Of a stretch of DNA of 64,000 nt, positions 48,000 through 60,201 are shown piece after piece; position 1 is the first letter of the stretch; every line of letters starts with the position of its first letter. This DNA is from Aporrectodea caliginosa (Eukaryota > Annelida > Clitellata > Crassiclitellata > Lumbricidae). The stretch spans positions 1,194,001 to 1,258,000 of the forward strand of contig JACEVL010000100.1 of the NCBI GenBank assembly GCA_020284085.1, in the 5' to 3' direction. The notes under the pieces are model-generated. The model did no database searches and was not told the origin of the DNA. It saw only the letters and a list, made by a program, of their open reading frames with translations. Position numbers and translations under genes: made by a program.

Positions 48000-49600
48000 T
48001 ATAAGTAGTATGTATATTGCTTGTATATATAAATTTATTATAAATACATGTTATGTGGTTATAATGTCTATGTATATATTATGCTATAATATGTGTGGAA
48101 TTTTTCATATTTATCGCATAGAAAATTGTAAAAAGCGCTGTATGAAGTTCTTGTTTGATAAAGTTGCATTGTAGCCTGGTTTTACTTGAGATTTATGTCT
48201 GTGTATCTGACTGACTGACTGACTGACTGGTCTTCAAACTGGTTGGTGACTGGTCTTCAAACTGGTTGGTCGATTGTTTGATCCTAACAGAAAAACTTTC
48301 AGTTTTACAGATACATTGCAAACATTTGTCTGCCTGTACAGTATAGCACAAATTCTAACAATTCAAAAGAGTTTTCAAGATTTCATATCCACTTACTTAC
48401 TGATCAACTGACTGACTGAACAACCGACCGACTGTCTGTTTGACCATCAACTGGTTGATCAATTGATTCTTAGCTTGATCTGAGATTAAACGTCCGATTT
48501 GTTTGCTTTTGCCCATTTGTCATTTTATTTTGTGAGAAACTGAAGTTCATTTAGTGCACTCGACTGTAACGTAACCAAGTTTCTTGTTTAGTTTGATCAA
48601 CAACAACCGCTCACAATGTAACTGTTTTTTCCATTAGATTGATTGAAGGAGTTGAATTTAAGTGCTTTAAAAATGTCAGACCTATGCTACATTACATGCT
48701 GAAAGCAGCACGATTAATATTGTATGACTAGTGATGCCAGTAATAATTTGAGAAATAATATATGAGTAAAAGGAATAATTTTCCAAATTTTGTCCTTGTT
48801 CTAAGGATGCTTTCAAAATAAACATAGTATTTATTATTGTTGTTAACTTGTTATTGTTATTATCATATTATTATTAGTATTTTACCTCAAGATAGAAATG
48901 ATCCCTCAAAATTTGATAAAGTTTATTGTTGTTCTGAAATGAATTATCCTTGTCCGATTCTGTGAATGTTATTTGAAAGGCAACTGTTGAAGCACAGATC
49001 CCAACAGAATGTGCAAAAAGTCTTCACTGGTGAGGCCAAGAGTTTCAATGGCCAAGGAAACAAATGCTCAGTGAGTTGAAAGGATGGAATACTTAGCCAC
49101 CTCGCTACAAGGTGCAAACCCTGCAGTAGCAGCACAATCCTGTTCAGCTCTCTGACTTATAAGAATCTGTCAGGAACTCAGGATGTCTATGACTTTGCTT
49201 CCCAGGCAAAGTAACTTCCTGACCTCCCAAGGAATAAGAGTTATGCCATTGGGATGCCTCCCATTGATCCTTGCAAATCCGATAGGAGGATACTATCATC
49301 ATCAATGTTATAATCATAATTTATAATAAAAATAGCAAAAAATATTACTAACAATAAGACTAAGACAATTATTATGCTAGTAATAACTCGGATAATAATT
49401 TGAATAATTCACCATGAAATGACGATGACCATGGTACTTGTAATAGCTACTAATCGATGCTATCTTGGAAACTGAATGCGTTCTTTCTGGAATATTCTTT
49501 TTATGTTTTGATATTTCTTGTGCATATTTATTTGTTGAGTTGCTTTGAATTTTTCACAAAAGGACTTTCAAAAAACACAGTTTCTCTTCCTGTCTCTCTT
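48000..49600. other. Intergenic, no gene seen
   Basis: AT-rich sequence. It includes a short direct duplication of GACTGGTCTTCAAACTGGTT near 48225-48270 and ATGATCCCTCA near 48900 related to the 38755 duplication. No coding similarity recognised. Confidence 0.4.
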
Positions 49601-49905
49601 TATTCCAGTTTCTCATGAATTACTTTATAAATCATTATGTAAATGTTGATTTTGGGATGTTCCCAGAATCTGTTCCTGCATGTCTCAAACTATCTTGCCA
49701 TAGTTTCACTTGCAACTGTTCTTGTCATCTCAACTATTGCAACTCAGTTCTCATAGCGTTTATCTCATGGTTCACTGAGCATTGCACTCGAGTCAATCGC
49801 CTGATTTCCGCTCCTTTGCTCACCCTTCATGGAAGCAAATATTGCACATGATCAAGGCATAATCTTGCTGTGTAATCTTGCTCGCCTCGCCTCGCCCTGA
49901 AATAG

Positions 49906-50105
<200 letters not shown>

Positions 50106-50955
50106 TTATATTGAAAATCTTGTAAAACCGTGATTATGGTTGTTACAGTACCAACAATAATAATCGAAGAATTTCATTTTGGTAAAGAAGTTTGGGAAAA
50201 TCGTAATATCCAAACGTCTAAAGCGCCACTCGAAAGCCAAGCACAGGGAACCAGCTTAGCTCCAAAATCCTAATCCAGTAAATCCTACGGCAAATGCCCC
50301 TCTTCCCCCTCCTGTGGAAGCCCATTAGTGCAATATAGTCTGATTGTAACTCATGAATGCGTATAATTATGCGACGGGTCTATCGTCTCAATGTCTTCGC
50401 TACCCATATATAGTCACCGGGTTCTACCCAATCGTTCTTAACTCACACTTGCCCGTCCAAGGAAACTACACAGCTTAAGTCCTTTTAACGATTGGGCCAT
50501 CGGATTGGCTACAATGTATCAGTAATGCCACACTGGTATGCCTACTTCGATCGTCACCAGCCTGGAATTACCTCCCTTCTGAAGTCACATATTCGTTCCT
50601 CTACTCGTCCCGTCGCTCAGCAACAGTTGAACCACCATAATCGATCACGCATCAGGCTTTCCATTGAAGCTAAAGTTTAACCTTTTCCATAAATATTTCT
50701 CTATAGACCTACGCACACTCCGCCGTAGGCCTATAATTATTTTAAGTGCGCTCAACTGACGCACACCAGTAACAGCTCATCTCTCGAGATCCCCTCCGTC
50801 CAGTCTTTTGGCAACCGAATTTTTTTCATTTGGAACATAATTGTGACGCCAGGGGTCAAAACCCGTCGCTTGTCGCTTCCTATAGATAGTCTGAGCTAGG
50901 CCTAGATGCTGAAATAGGCGAGAGGGGTCAAACATATAGAATATTCTTCAATTCA

Positions 50956-51959
50956 GCAGACTCAGGGGCGTAGCCAGGAAACAATTTCGGGGGGGTTTCA
51001 AAGTTTAGGGGGGACTGCCGAGGCGCGCAGCGCCGAGCAGCAGGAGGGGTTTGGGGAGGGGATGTGCCCCCTCCCACTGAAATTTTTGAATTTCCACACT
51101 GTAATGGTAGCAATTTAAGCTGTCATCTGAACAAAATTGCTCTATTATTTCAGTCCTGATAGGAACCAGCTGTTACTCGTAGCTACGATGTAGTTTGAGT
51201 CGTGTTTTAGTTTGACTGCAGACAATACTTGCAAATCAGACATTTATTGAAATTACTATAAAAACTAGAGAATAGTTCAATTTTATAAACAATATATACG
51301 TGCTTTGTAGTTTCCTAGGGGTCGTCCATTAATTATGTCAACAAAATAGGGGAGGGGTTTGGAAAAGTTTGACAGTTGTTGACAAGGGGGAGGGGGTTCG
51401 GTAAAAGTTGACGTCAACAAATTTTTTTCCAATGAATCAACACAGACCCTTCAAAATGGTAGCGAAAACATTAAGTAATGCTAAAAATGTATAAAGTGCT
51501 TAATGTTTCATACTACTAAAAAGCTGGTAATAAACTAAACTCATATATTTTTAAATTCGAGATTGCATTTCTTAGTGTAAAACAATAATTATTTGAAAAA
51601 ATGATTCTACATGTATTGAGCCATTGTGTTTCTTTTTTGTAGGGGGTTCTAGGATTGTTAACATAATTTTTAGGGGGATCCATCAATGTTTGATAGTTGT
51701 TGACAAGGGGGTCAAAAATGGCCTAAAATTTGTTGACATAATTAATGGACGACCCCCTACATTCTTTTGAGTTCTTTTATAACAGTATTGAATTTATACA
51801 TTGTGTTGCATTTTACATAGAAATCACAAAACAAAATGTCAATATTCATAAGAAATGATTTCAAAGCATGAAAAACATAAAAATATGACTAAAAAAAATT
51901 TTTGCAATTATTTATTTCGGGGGGGTTTGAACCCGTAAAACCCCCTAAATACGCCCATG
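50956..51959. mobile_element. hAT-like element nested in 50838-52303
   Basis: The left end CTCAGGGGCGTAGCCAGG and right end CCTAAATACGCCCATG are roughly inverted. Each carries a G-run or C-run just inside (GGGGGGG near 50987 and 51917). TCAGCAGA and TCAGCAGT flank it (7 of 8), consistent with an aged 8-bp duplication. The exact ends are uncertain by a few bases. Confidence 0.65.
51318..51757 (-). mobile_element. MITE with long inverted ends, copy 2 (innermost)
   Basis: Begins GGGGTCGTCCATTAATTATG and ends TAATTAATGGACGACCCCC, 440 bp. It is the inverse of the copy at 47574-47995 and lies inside the element at 50956-51959. Confidence 0.87.
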
Positions 51960-52443
51960 TCAGCAGTTGCCTGTGAATTTGCCATAACTTGCAAAGTAGT
52001 AATCCGATTTTGATGCCGTTTGTTTTATTCGACACAGAATAGAACCCTTTATTGCACAGCACAATTGCAGAATAATCAAGTAATGGTTGCTGAGGACTTT
52101 AATGACATGAATATTCCAAAACTTTTTATTCGATTTTTTCACTCTAAACCAATGAAAGAACCAAACGCACATAACTTCAGTTAGAAAAAAGATATTTTCA
52201 TTCTGCAAAAAGTATTTTGAAGCAAATTAATTGTAGAATATGACTGAATAAAAAGGTCAGAAACCGACATGTGACGGGTTTTGACCCCTGGCGTCACAAT
52301 TATGGTCAACCCTGCTGCCTTCACTGAGCTTTTAAGCATACGCGTTCGAAATGTCAAAGCGTACCATTAGAAAGACTACTACCGTACCTACTTGCAGTTT
52401 TCTGAAGTGACTGATGACCTCTGACTTACGACTCATAGCGAGG

Positions 52444-52500
52444 CTCCAATTTAAAACGAGGTTCAACACTTCCGGTTAGACTTAATAACAAGGTGGCGAA
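52444..52500 (+). promoter_or_regulatory. Probable promoter/5' UTR motifs of the FERM gene
   Basis: CCAAT at about 52446, an ETS-type CACTTCCGG at 52467 and ACAAGGTGGCG at about 52488 (related to the YY1/5'-UTR AAGATGGCG motif) cluster 150-210 bp upstream of the ATG at 52654. This is typical of TATA-less housekeeping promoters. Motif reading only. Confidence 0.5.
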
Positions 52501-52653
52501 TGGTTGGAAGAACGAGTTGCTGGTGATGAACGGTGGAAAAGTCGCGTCAAAGTTCGCCAGTTGTAACTTAAGTTTAGCAGAAGTTATACGAATAGGAACG
52601 TTAAAGTTTGAGACGATTTAAGAGGATTTCGATTAGCGCAGTTAATCGCTACG

Positions 52654-52809
52654 ATGTCTAAGTTTATTCGGTTTTTGAGTCGTCGGCGAACAACCCGCGG
52701 GATAAACAAATCTACAACGGATGGGGATGGAGGGTTTAAGAAGAAGAAGGGAATCGTAGCCTGCAAAGTGATCCTGCTGGACGGGACGGATTTGATGGTC
52801 GAGCTTCCG
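52654..52809 (+). CDS. FERM-domain protein, EPB41L5/EPB41L4B (Yurt)-like, exon 1
   Basis: The ATG at 52654 opens MSKFIRFLSRRRTTRGINKS, then KKKKGIVACKVILLDGTDLM and VELP before GTACGT. The basic N-terminus and the VxLLDGTD...V.LP strand match the start of the EPB41L5 FERM domain (human TCRVSLLDGTDVSVDLP). Such proteins link membrane proteins to actin, and Yurt-type members restrain apical Crumbs. The exon ends in phase 0 and joins cleanly to 60097. EPB41L4A and FRMD3/5 fit less well at LLDGTD. Assigning one paralogue is not possible from two exons. Confidence 0.88.
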
Positions 52810-53223
52810 GTACGTAGCACGGTTATGATGCTTGAAACGGCAAACTTATAGTATCGTGGCCCAGGTCATTATATAAAAATATTTACTAGTTTATTCTAAA
52901 ATATTCTAATGAACTTTAATTATTCTTTATCACTCATGTTAGCATTTATGCGTTTTTGTCAGATTGTTTTCTCAATTAAACGAATATATATATAGGATTA
53001 TACAATAACTTTGGGCATGCTGCGCGGACGTCGGACGGTACCAGGCCTTCAAATGACGACACTAACCATAACCCTGACTCGAACCGACCCTTACGACGCC
53101 CGCCTAACCTGATCCTAACCGACACTAACGATGCCAGTCAACTTACGCACTATATCCTTCAGCCCCCGATACTATAAGCTTGCCTTTTTCTTCTGCCATT
53201 AGGATCGTTTACCTAGAGATGTT

Positions 53224-54246
53224 GGGCACGGGTAAAATGCTGATTTGCTGATTGCTGATTTGCTGATTGGAGATGGGTAAAATGCTGATTTGCTGATTGG
53301 AGATGGGTAAAATGCTGATTACAAAAATGCTGATTGGTCATGCTGATTGGTGGGTAAAATGCTGATTAGAAAATGCTGACTGTAACAACAGAATGTAACA
53401 ATCGGTCTTTATTATTATTAATAAATTACATGTATTATTACTACATTTATTATTATTAGTATGACGACAGAATTTGGACGATCCTTTAGAAAATAAGCTG
53501 TTTTGATGAAGCACTTGCTCCATGACTTGGGACCGTCATAGATCTTCCAGATCTATGACATTCTGTCACATGGACCACTGCCACATTTTCTTTCTTTTGC
53601 TGATCCACAAAAATGCCAACGACATCATCTACTTTCCAACCATCCTTCTTAAATTCTTCTGACCACGAATAATGAAAAATTGATTTTCCCGTCGGTTGAT
53701 TAACAATTGCATTTACTGACTGACTATTAAAACACTCTTAGTTATCACTCATGACTGCAATTCTTCCCATCCCATGTATGTGAACTCTCCAAAATTCAAA
53801 ATTTATAATAAGCGACACACTTATTTGGGGGTATGTATAGTCTTTTAAAAGTTTGCATTGGTTGATTAAAATACCCTATTGAAGACAACAAAGTGTTCTG
53901 TCTTGTTTGATCACTACTTGCCTGGACTTCAATTTCTTAATTAACAGCTTCATATTTGTTAATTGAAACAATATTGAAAGCAACTAAGTGTATATAGGGC
54001 CTAGGTCTTCTTTGATCACTGCTTGCTTGAACTTCAATCTCTAAATTAACAGCTCATATCTGTTAATTAAAACAATATTGAAAACAACAGTGTATTGACT
54101 TGTGATCAATATTTGCTTGGATTTCAATCAGCATTTTACCCTTTGATATGCTGATTTGGCTGGTAGGTAAAATGCTGACCAGTCAGCATTTTCTAATCAG
54201 CATTTTACCCCTAACCAATCAGCAAATCAGCATTTTACCCGTGCCC
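53224..54246. mobile_element. DNA transposon with 9-bp target duplication (MULE-like?)
   Basis: Starts GGGCACGGGTAAAATGCTGA and ends TCAGCATTTTACCCGTGCCC. The inverted ends are elaborated by repeated GCTGATTTGCTGATTGG units. It is flanked by a perfect 9-bp direct repeat AGAGATGTT (53215-53223 and 54247-54255). Nine bases and long internally repetitive ends suggest Mutator-like, but an 8-bp hAT duplication plus one chance base is possible. 1023 bp, no transposase seen. Confidence 0.85.
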
Positions 54247-54496
54247 AGAGATGTTTCCACACCTCTGCTTCCAGCTACAAACCAAACCCTTTACCTTACA
54301 CATGCGATAATTGCAGTTGTAGTTTAGTATTCGCATGCCACTAACTTCAGTTTCTTCACACATGGGTATCAGTCAGATGGGAAAGGTGTGATTTTGAGCT
54401 TCTGAAGGCCATGGGCTGTGCGATGCTCATTCAGCAATTATGTAGCGCTACCAGCCTACCATAGAAAATTGTACTTGACTCTACAATTTTGACTTG

Positions 54497-54888
54497 TCAT
54501 GTGGGTAGAAGTTTACATCAGTCTGGTAGCGACTGATGACTACAATTAACAATATGGCCACCACAGACACGGATAGAATAGAGCACTGCAACCTCCCACA
54601 GTCCACTGCTTCTGCTCAAGTAAATAATGAGTAAAAAAGTGAATGACTTTCACTGTATAGCAGCATAAAACCTTTCACCGTATTGCTCTAAAGCATCAGA
54701 CAGAAGTACATATTGTGTTACTTGGACTTAACAAAAGTTCATTTTTCGCCTTAAATATTGTGTTAATGAAGAAGTAGTGGACTGTAGAAGGTCGCAGTGG
54801 TCTATTCTATTAGTGTCTGGTCTTGCCATATTGTTTTTGTGATGATTGGATGCCACCAAACTGATGGAAACTTCTTCAGTCATGTGAT
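54497..54888. repeat. Foldback element with ~110-bp arms
   Basis: The left arm (GAAGTTTACATCAGTCTGGT ... AACAATATGGCC ... TAGAATAGAGCACTGC, to about 54620) is the diverged reverse complement of the right arm (about 54775-54888). The loop is about 150 bp. It lies in intron 1 of the FERM gene. Confidence 0.7.
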
Positions 54889-55677
54889 TGAATCTAATCT
54901 AGCATGGAAATTTTAATTGTGCCCAGAGGCGGCCTTTGACAGTCTTCGACAATTTTTGTGCTATAGGCGAGGACAAAAATGCCACCCCTTACTTATAAAT
55001 GACATCTTTTTGACGGAAGTGACCACCATGTATTTTGTCAGATTTGCCGCTTGTTTAAAAGTGCCGCTCTGAGTAGTGTCCTATATCGCCTATGCCTAAA
55101 GCCTGCACTGGTAGTGCCATTATCATAATGACAAATTAATCATATCAGGCATCAAATCAGTGGTCTATTATAAGCTAAACTGCATTATGAAATCACAATC
55201 CTTTGGACAGAGGCCCCAAAGACCAGAAGATGGGCTTTGGAGCTCTGTGAAAGTATTGAGGCCACAGCAACTGCTTTTCTACCAAATTTATGTTTAATAC
55301 CTGTGAGCAGTCTGACCAACATTACCTCTGAGGCAAAGATGCCAGTTTGCAAGCCTTGTCATCTGCTGAGCAGTGACTGCAAGAGACATCCAGGGGCAAT
55401 AATTTTTCATTTTAACAATGACTGCGTTATGCAGATGATTGTACTTTTTGCCATTGTTTTGCATAGTGTGTTGTGCAGAGTGACTATGCTGCTGTGTGAC
55501 TTAATTTGTATTTAAATTTGAGCTTTAAATTTTTTCCCCTAATTGTAAAGCATAACAAATTCCAACATGTGACGTCCGCTGTGCGGGCATCATAGGTGCT
55601 TGCGTGGGCGTGCGACGGCTGGATGCTGCCTAGGAACGCTGTGGCCACGGTAATATCTGCTGTTTCCAGACATTGCT

Positions 55678-55744
55678 TTAACACTTTAACGATGAGCTGT
55701 ATTGTTTTCCCAGTCGCTTTTAGTACACTCTTGTCATTAAAGAA
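55678..55744. mobile_element. Palindromic ~65-bp MITE, copy 4
   Basis: CACTTTAACGATGAGCTGTA...CTCTTGTCATTAAAG corresponds to the palindrome at 19865-19934. The GTTTTCCCAGTCGCTTTTAG core is shared with copy 3. Confidence 0.65.
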
Positions 55745-55919
55745 TTATAGGGAGTAGTTACATATAATACTGTAAAAAGACTTTTTTCCCAGTGATGCAG
55801 ACCCTATTCCCTTCCCTTGGAACTTTTGTAACTGTTTGTCCTTTTGCTTGGAACTAATATGTATCATTGCAGTGTGATCTGATGAAGCTCATGGTCTTAT
55901 TTGAAATGACCTCTTTTAA

Positions 55920-56660
55920 TTATGCAATGAGCACTGTAGCACAGGCAGACAGATATACATACAGAGACTAGTAGACAGATGGATGAAAAGACAAAGACTG
56001 AAATTGTGCAAAGAGTACATTGGTACAGAGAGCAGCACAGACAGAAAGACAGATGGAAAGATACACAACCAGCAAGAGAGACAGAGTTATTCAAATATTA
56101 CTTTAGCAGAAGTATCTATAGAATGAGAGGCACCAGGAGAGATAGACAGACAGACAGAAAGACAGACAAAGAAATGGAGAGTTATGCAACAATCACTTAA
56201 GTGCAAGATTCAGCTGTAGAAGGAGTTATGGAATGAATGAGAAGGAGACTAATGGATGGAGAGACAGACAGGCTGAGAGAAACACAGACACTGTGAAGCA
56301 GAAAGAGAAAAACAGACGATGGTGCTGTGTGGGACGAAGTTCAACTGTTTAATGCATTCAACACAACGACCTAAAAAAACAAAACTTAATGGTATTTGCA
56401 TGGAACTATTTAGGATGGTAAACAACATCAGGACACACACAGACAACTCGACACACAGTCATACAGCCAAAGGATAGGATAGGATGAATAGACAGCCATT
56501 CAGACAGGGAGACAGACAGACAGCCATGCATCAGTGGCTGATGCATGGACAGAAAAAGGTAGTACAACCATGCAGACAGAATGAGAGTCGGAGTGTAAGA
56601 CTGACAGAACCATATGCACAGACACCCAGATGGAAAGAGGAAGAGACAGAAGTCAAAGGA
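55920..56660. repeat. GACAGACA-rich low-complexity region
   Basis: Imperfect CAGA/GACA tetranucleotide repeats in intron 1 of the FERM gene. A similar stretch lies at 59270-59450. Confidence 0.75.
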
Positions 56661-57317
56661 CCGTTTACTATAGTCATCTGCAATTGAATCTCTTCATCTT
56701 TTCTTGACTTATTGGGTAGAACAGGGTAGGGCACGGACCCCTGTATAATATATAGGAGCCCATGGGTAGAGTATGTAGGCACAGTTCTATAAGTACCCTG
56801 GTCCAAGGACCTCTGGCTTATTATGTAGTAGCCCTTGCCTCGTCTCTATCAGTGGGATCTGCTCTGAATCAGTCGAAAATTAAGACCAGATTTCCAATTG
56901 TCTGCTGCCACAGACCCCAACAGTGGAGTACGGTAGATAACGGCTTTTTATTCCTGTTAGAATGGCTGCAAATGTCTTGAGTCCTGCCCTGCACCCTCCT
57001 GCTATGTGTCCTTGAGCTTATAAATGTGTCATCTATGTTAGCACTTAAAAAATAGGATATGGGTCTGCGATCATGATGTGCCTGCATCATAAGGGACAAG
57101 AATATAATTATGCTTGGTCTTGTTGGATTACCTTACTGTACACCTGAACAGAGTCTTTGAGCACACAGAAGAATTGGGCTTTCTTGTTTATGCATGGATT
57201 AATGATTTATTTATTTGTTTAATTGTATGAATAACTATTTATCAATTCAAATCAGGTGTTACTAGATAATTTACGTATCAGTTTTTGCATTTCTTTTATT
57301 TATAAAATATATGTACT

Positions 57318-57409
57318 TGAAGGTAGGTCATAATTCAAAAAGTAATTAGAATTATTTCTTTATATAAAGAAATAATTCTGTTTACTTTTTGAATTATGAC
57401 CTACCTTCA
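57318..57409. repeat. 92-bp near-perfect hairpin
   Basis: The left arm TGAAGGTAGGTCATAATTCA... and right arm ...TGAATTATGACCTACCTTCA pair over about 45 bp with about two mismatches around a tiny TTTATATAAA centre. It is most likely a foldback MITE. A hairpin RNA is possible but untested. Confidence 0.85.
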
Positions 57410-57654
57410 TGTATAAGCCACAGCTGTGAAGATGAAGTTGTCATCAAGTTTAAATTACCCTGTACAAATACACTGTTTACTCATTTCAGTATTTGCCTAG
57501 GCATTTTGAATTGAACACTAACACAAGCCAGAACAAGTTTTCTCAAGTGGTTGCTGTATCAGTTGGGAAGTAAGGATGGGCCAAGTTAAGTTAAAATATT
57601 CTCGTTAATTGCAATTGCATGCTAGCCAAGAATTTCCCTATTTATCCAGGGACT

Positions 57655-57850
57655 GCATTGTATTGAGGTTGAACTATATATCAAGGTTGAAATATATATT
57701 GAGGTTAACTATATAATTATGGAGGATGCAGGTTTCGAGGTTGGACTATACTGATGTTGATCTATACTGAGGTTGAACTATACTGCAGTTGAAATACATC
57801 AAGCTTGAACTGTGTTTAGCTTGAACAGTATTGAGGTTGGAGTGTACAGA
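57655..57850. repeat. Degenerate ~19-bp tandem
   Basis: Decayed units of TTGAGGTTGAACTATAT repeat about ten times in intron 1 of the FERM gene. Confidence 0.7.
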
Positions 57851-58139
57851 TTTGTGAAAAAGCTGAACTGAAGTTATTTACATGCAACCAGTCACCCACA
57901 CAGTCAAGTTTATTGTACATAAAAATTGTCAGCAATGATTTTAATTAGGGTGAAATTGTACAATATTTTGTGTGACAGGCCATAGTTTCAGACTCTAACG
58001 AAAGTTAGGATTTTGTAGAAAAAAATGATAGGCTACCTCATATTTTGTGAGTTCTTGGTTATTTAGAGCTTATTTGAAAATGAAAGTTTATGATTACATG
58101 TATCATACAGTTACAGACTAATTGACCATATTCTAATGT

Positions 58140-58245
58140 TGGGCAGGGGTTTAGGGTAATGGTAACACTCTGGTACAAAGAGCAGAAGATAGCACGGATG
58201 TGGGATTGCTTCCTGCTACACTTCCAAAGGTCGACTCAGCCTTTC
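58140..58245 (+). repeat. Dispersed repeat, copy 2
   Basis: GGTAACACTCTGGTACAAAG and GATTGCTTCCTGCTACACTT match the segment at 6560-6690 with scattered differences. Confidence 0.55.
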
Positions 58246-59029
58246 ATTCACAAGATGGTGTTGGTAAAATGAGCAGTATGGGGTAATGGGCACCTTGCAT
58301 GGCTGCCAAACAGTTGAATTCGACTTCTGTAATAACTTATGATCATCAGTTCATACTGTGAATTGTAATCATGCTGTATGTGTTAGTTTGAAATAATAAA
58401 CGAAGATAATTATTATTGTTTTTATTATTATTACTGTGGGTTAAGAATCCATTACCCATTTTGCACTGACTGTGAGATAATTTCTGTGCAATAAAGTTCC
58501 CAATAATAATAGAAGATCCAACAGTATGAAAATTGTTTGCAAAAAATTCTGGTGTAAATATACCAAAGTGAAGAACACCAGACACCGGTGCAATAGAACT
58601 TTACTAATTGTTACAGTTGGCTTTAAGTCCTGGGTCATGTAAGGCTGTTCCAAGGAGATGAACATAGTTTGCTTGCAGAATTAATACCCCTAGGCCTATA
58701 GACTTATGCAGGTCCCAGACTAGTTCCTTAAGAGAAATGACCGTAATTGCGCACCCCTCCCCCATCTGCCTCAGAGCAGCTTGTCTAGCCAGATGCTGAT
58801 GAATCTGTGGGGACTCCAGACTAAGCAGACTGTGAAATGGGCAGAGGCCACAACATGCTGGCAGCTGCTGGTTCTTGATACTTAAACATAGTGCCTAGAA
58901 ACTGCAGGGCATCGGATGGTGTATTCAGGGCCCTTGATGTCTTAAAGTTGTGCTGGAAGATATGAAACTGATTCCTAGTGACTGGTTCTTGCAATCAGTC
59001 AACAATAATAACGAATCCACAGATATTCA

Positions 59030-59225
59030 TTCATTCATTCATTCATTCAGAGCATTTATATAGCGCCCCTTCAAGAAACTACTCAGGAGCGCTCCCGGCC
59101 CAGCCACGACTAAAGAAAAAAGACTTGAGTGACTTGTAGAACCCTGTCAGATGGCTTACAAGTAAAAAACGGAGCTTAAGTGGTAGGTCATTCCAGATGG
59201 AAGGGCCAACAACCGAGAAAGCACG
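59030..59225 (-). mobile_element. LINE 3' end with SINE-shared tail
   Basis: The minus strand codes RRAFSVVGPSIWNDLPLKLR then FYKSLKS, the C-terminal block of a non-LTR retrotransposon reverse transcriptase. About 60 bp further 3' it ends GGGAGCGCTCCTGAGTAG, CTTGAAGGGGCGCTATATAAAT and (TGAA)n. That tail is the one carried by the tRNA-derived SINEs at 20430 and 21781. Confidence 0.82.
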
Positions 59226-60096
59226 GCGCTGCATAATAGCCAAGCTATATCACCAGAGACACAGGTAGAGGGACAAACGGAAGGACGTGCAGACAGACAG
59301 ATAGCAGCAAAATGATCATCAGTGCCTTTCTCAGAGACACCGATTGTCAATGGAAAGATAAGCAGACAGACAGCCATACAGGTTTATAATGACATGTGCA
59401 GACAGACATTTACAAAGACAAAATAATGCAGAAAGACAGACTCTCAAAGATGAATTGGTCTTAGGAACTGTAGTATGGTTTGAGCTAGAGAGGAGCCAGC
59501 ACACCTTAGACAGCTTCCTATTAGGTGCTCTGCTAATGTCCATATTGCCTACAGATAGACAGACGGAGATTAAAGGTATTCTGTCTTAAGTTTATTTAGG
59601 GTCTGGCAAACTATTGGCTGAACAAAGCAATATATAATAGTGAAAACAATAATCATAATGGTGAAAACTGCCATGTTTTGATGTTTTGTAAGAACTCTCT
59701 TCTCCACACTGGAGAGGCAGTGTAACCTGCACCCAGTGACCTAGTTCAGTGTGAGTCTGAGGCTGATTAGTAATTAGTATAATCAAGATTGTGATGAGGA
59801 TAATGATGTTGGCAAGAGAATGGTGAAGGTGATGTCTAGATGATGAGCTTAATGAATATGACAATGATGAAGGTGAAGATGACGATTATTTATTTGTTGT
59901 AATTGTCTTTATTTAATATGTCCAGTTTTGGAAAGTTCTGTTTGACTGTGTGACATTTAGATATGTTTGACCATGATGTGTTGTTATGTTGGGTGTTTCA
60001 GTAGAGCGGTGCTATATAAATTTCGAATTGACTGATACTTTTGTTATTTGTTTTTATTGAATGTTGTGTATATATCACTTTCCTATTTTATTGTAG

Positions 60097-60201
60097 AAAA
60101 GCGCTTTGGGTTCTGCATTGTACGAAAAGGTTTTGTATCATCTCGACATAACAGAGACTGACTATTTTGGTCTGCTCTTTGCAGACACATCTAATGTCAA
60201 T
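60097..60201 (+). CDS. FERM-domain protein, EPB41L5/EPB41L4B-like, exon 2
   Basis: Bounded by TTGTAG and GTGAGT, phase 0 on both sides. It codes KSALGSALYEKVLYHLDITE then TDYFGLLFADTSNVN, the F1 lobe of a FERM domain. The LDI.E.DYFGL..AD motif is universal in band-4.1 proteins. The exon ends where human EPB41L5 continues with HWLDGTKSIKKQ. No such exon is found before 64000, so the gene continues outside the window. Confidence 0.93.

Larger units (their letters stand above)
50838..52303. mobile_element. Outer element of a second nested stack
   Basis: A near-perfect inverted repeat bounds the region: ATAATTGTGACGCCAGGGGT on the left and its reverse complement ACCCCTGGCGTCACAATTAT on the right, about 31 bp in all. 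I cannot read a convincing target duplication, so superfamily is open. Two further elements lie inside. Confidence 0.7.
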
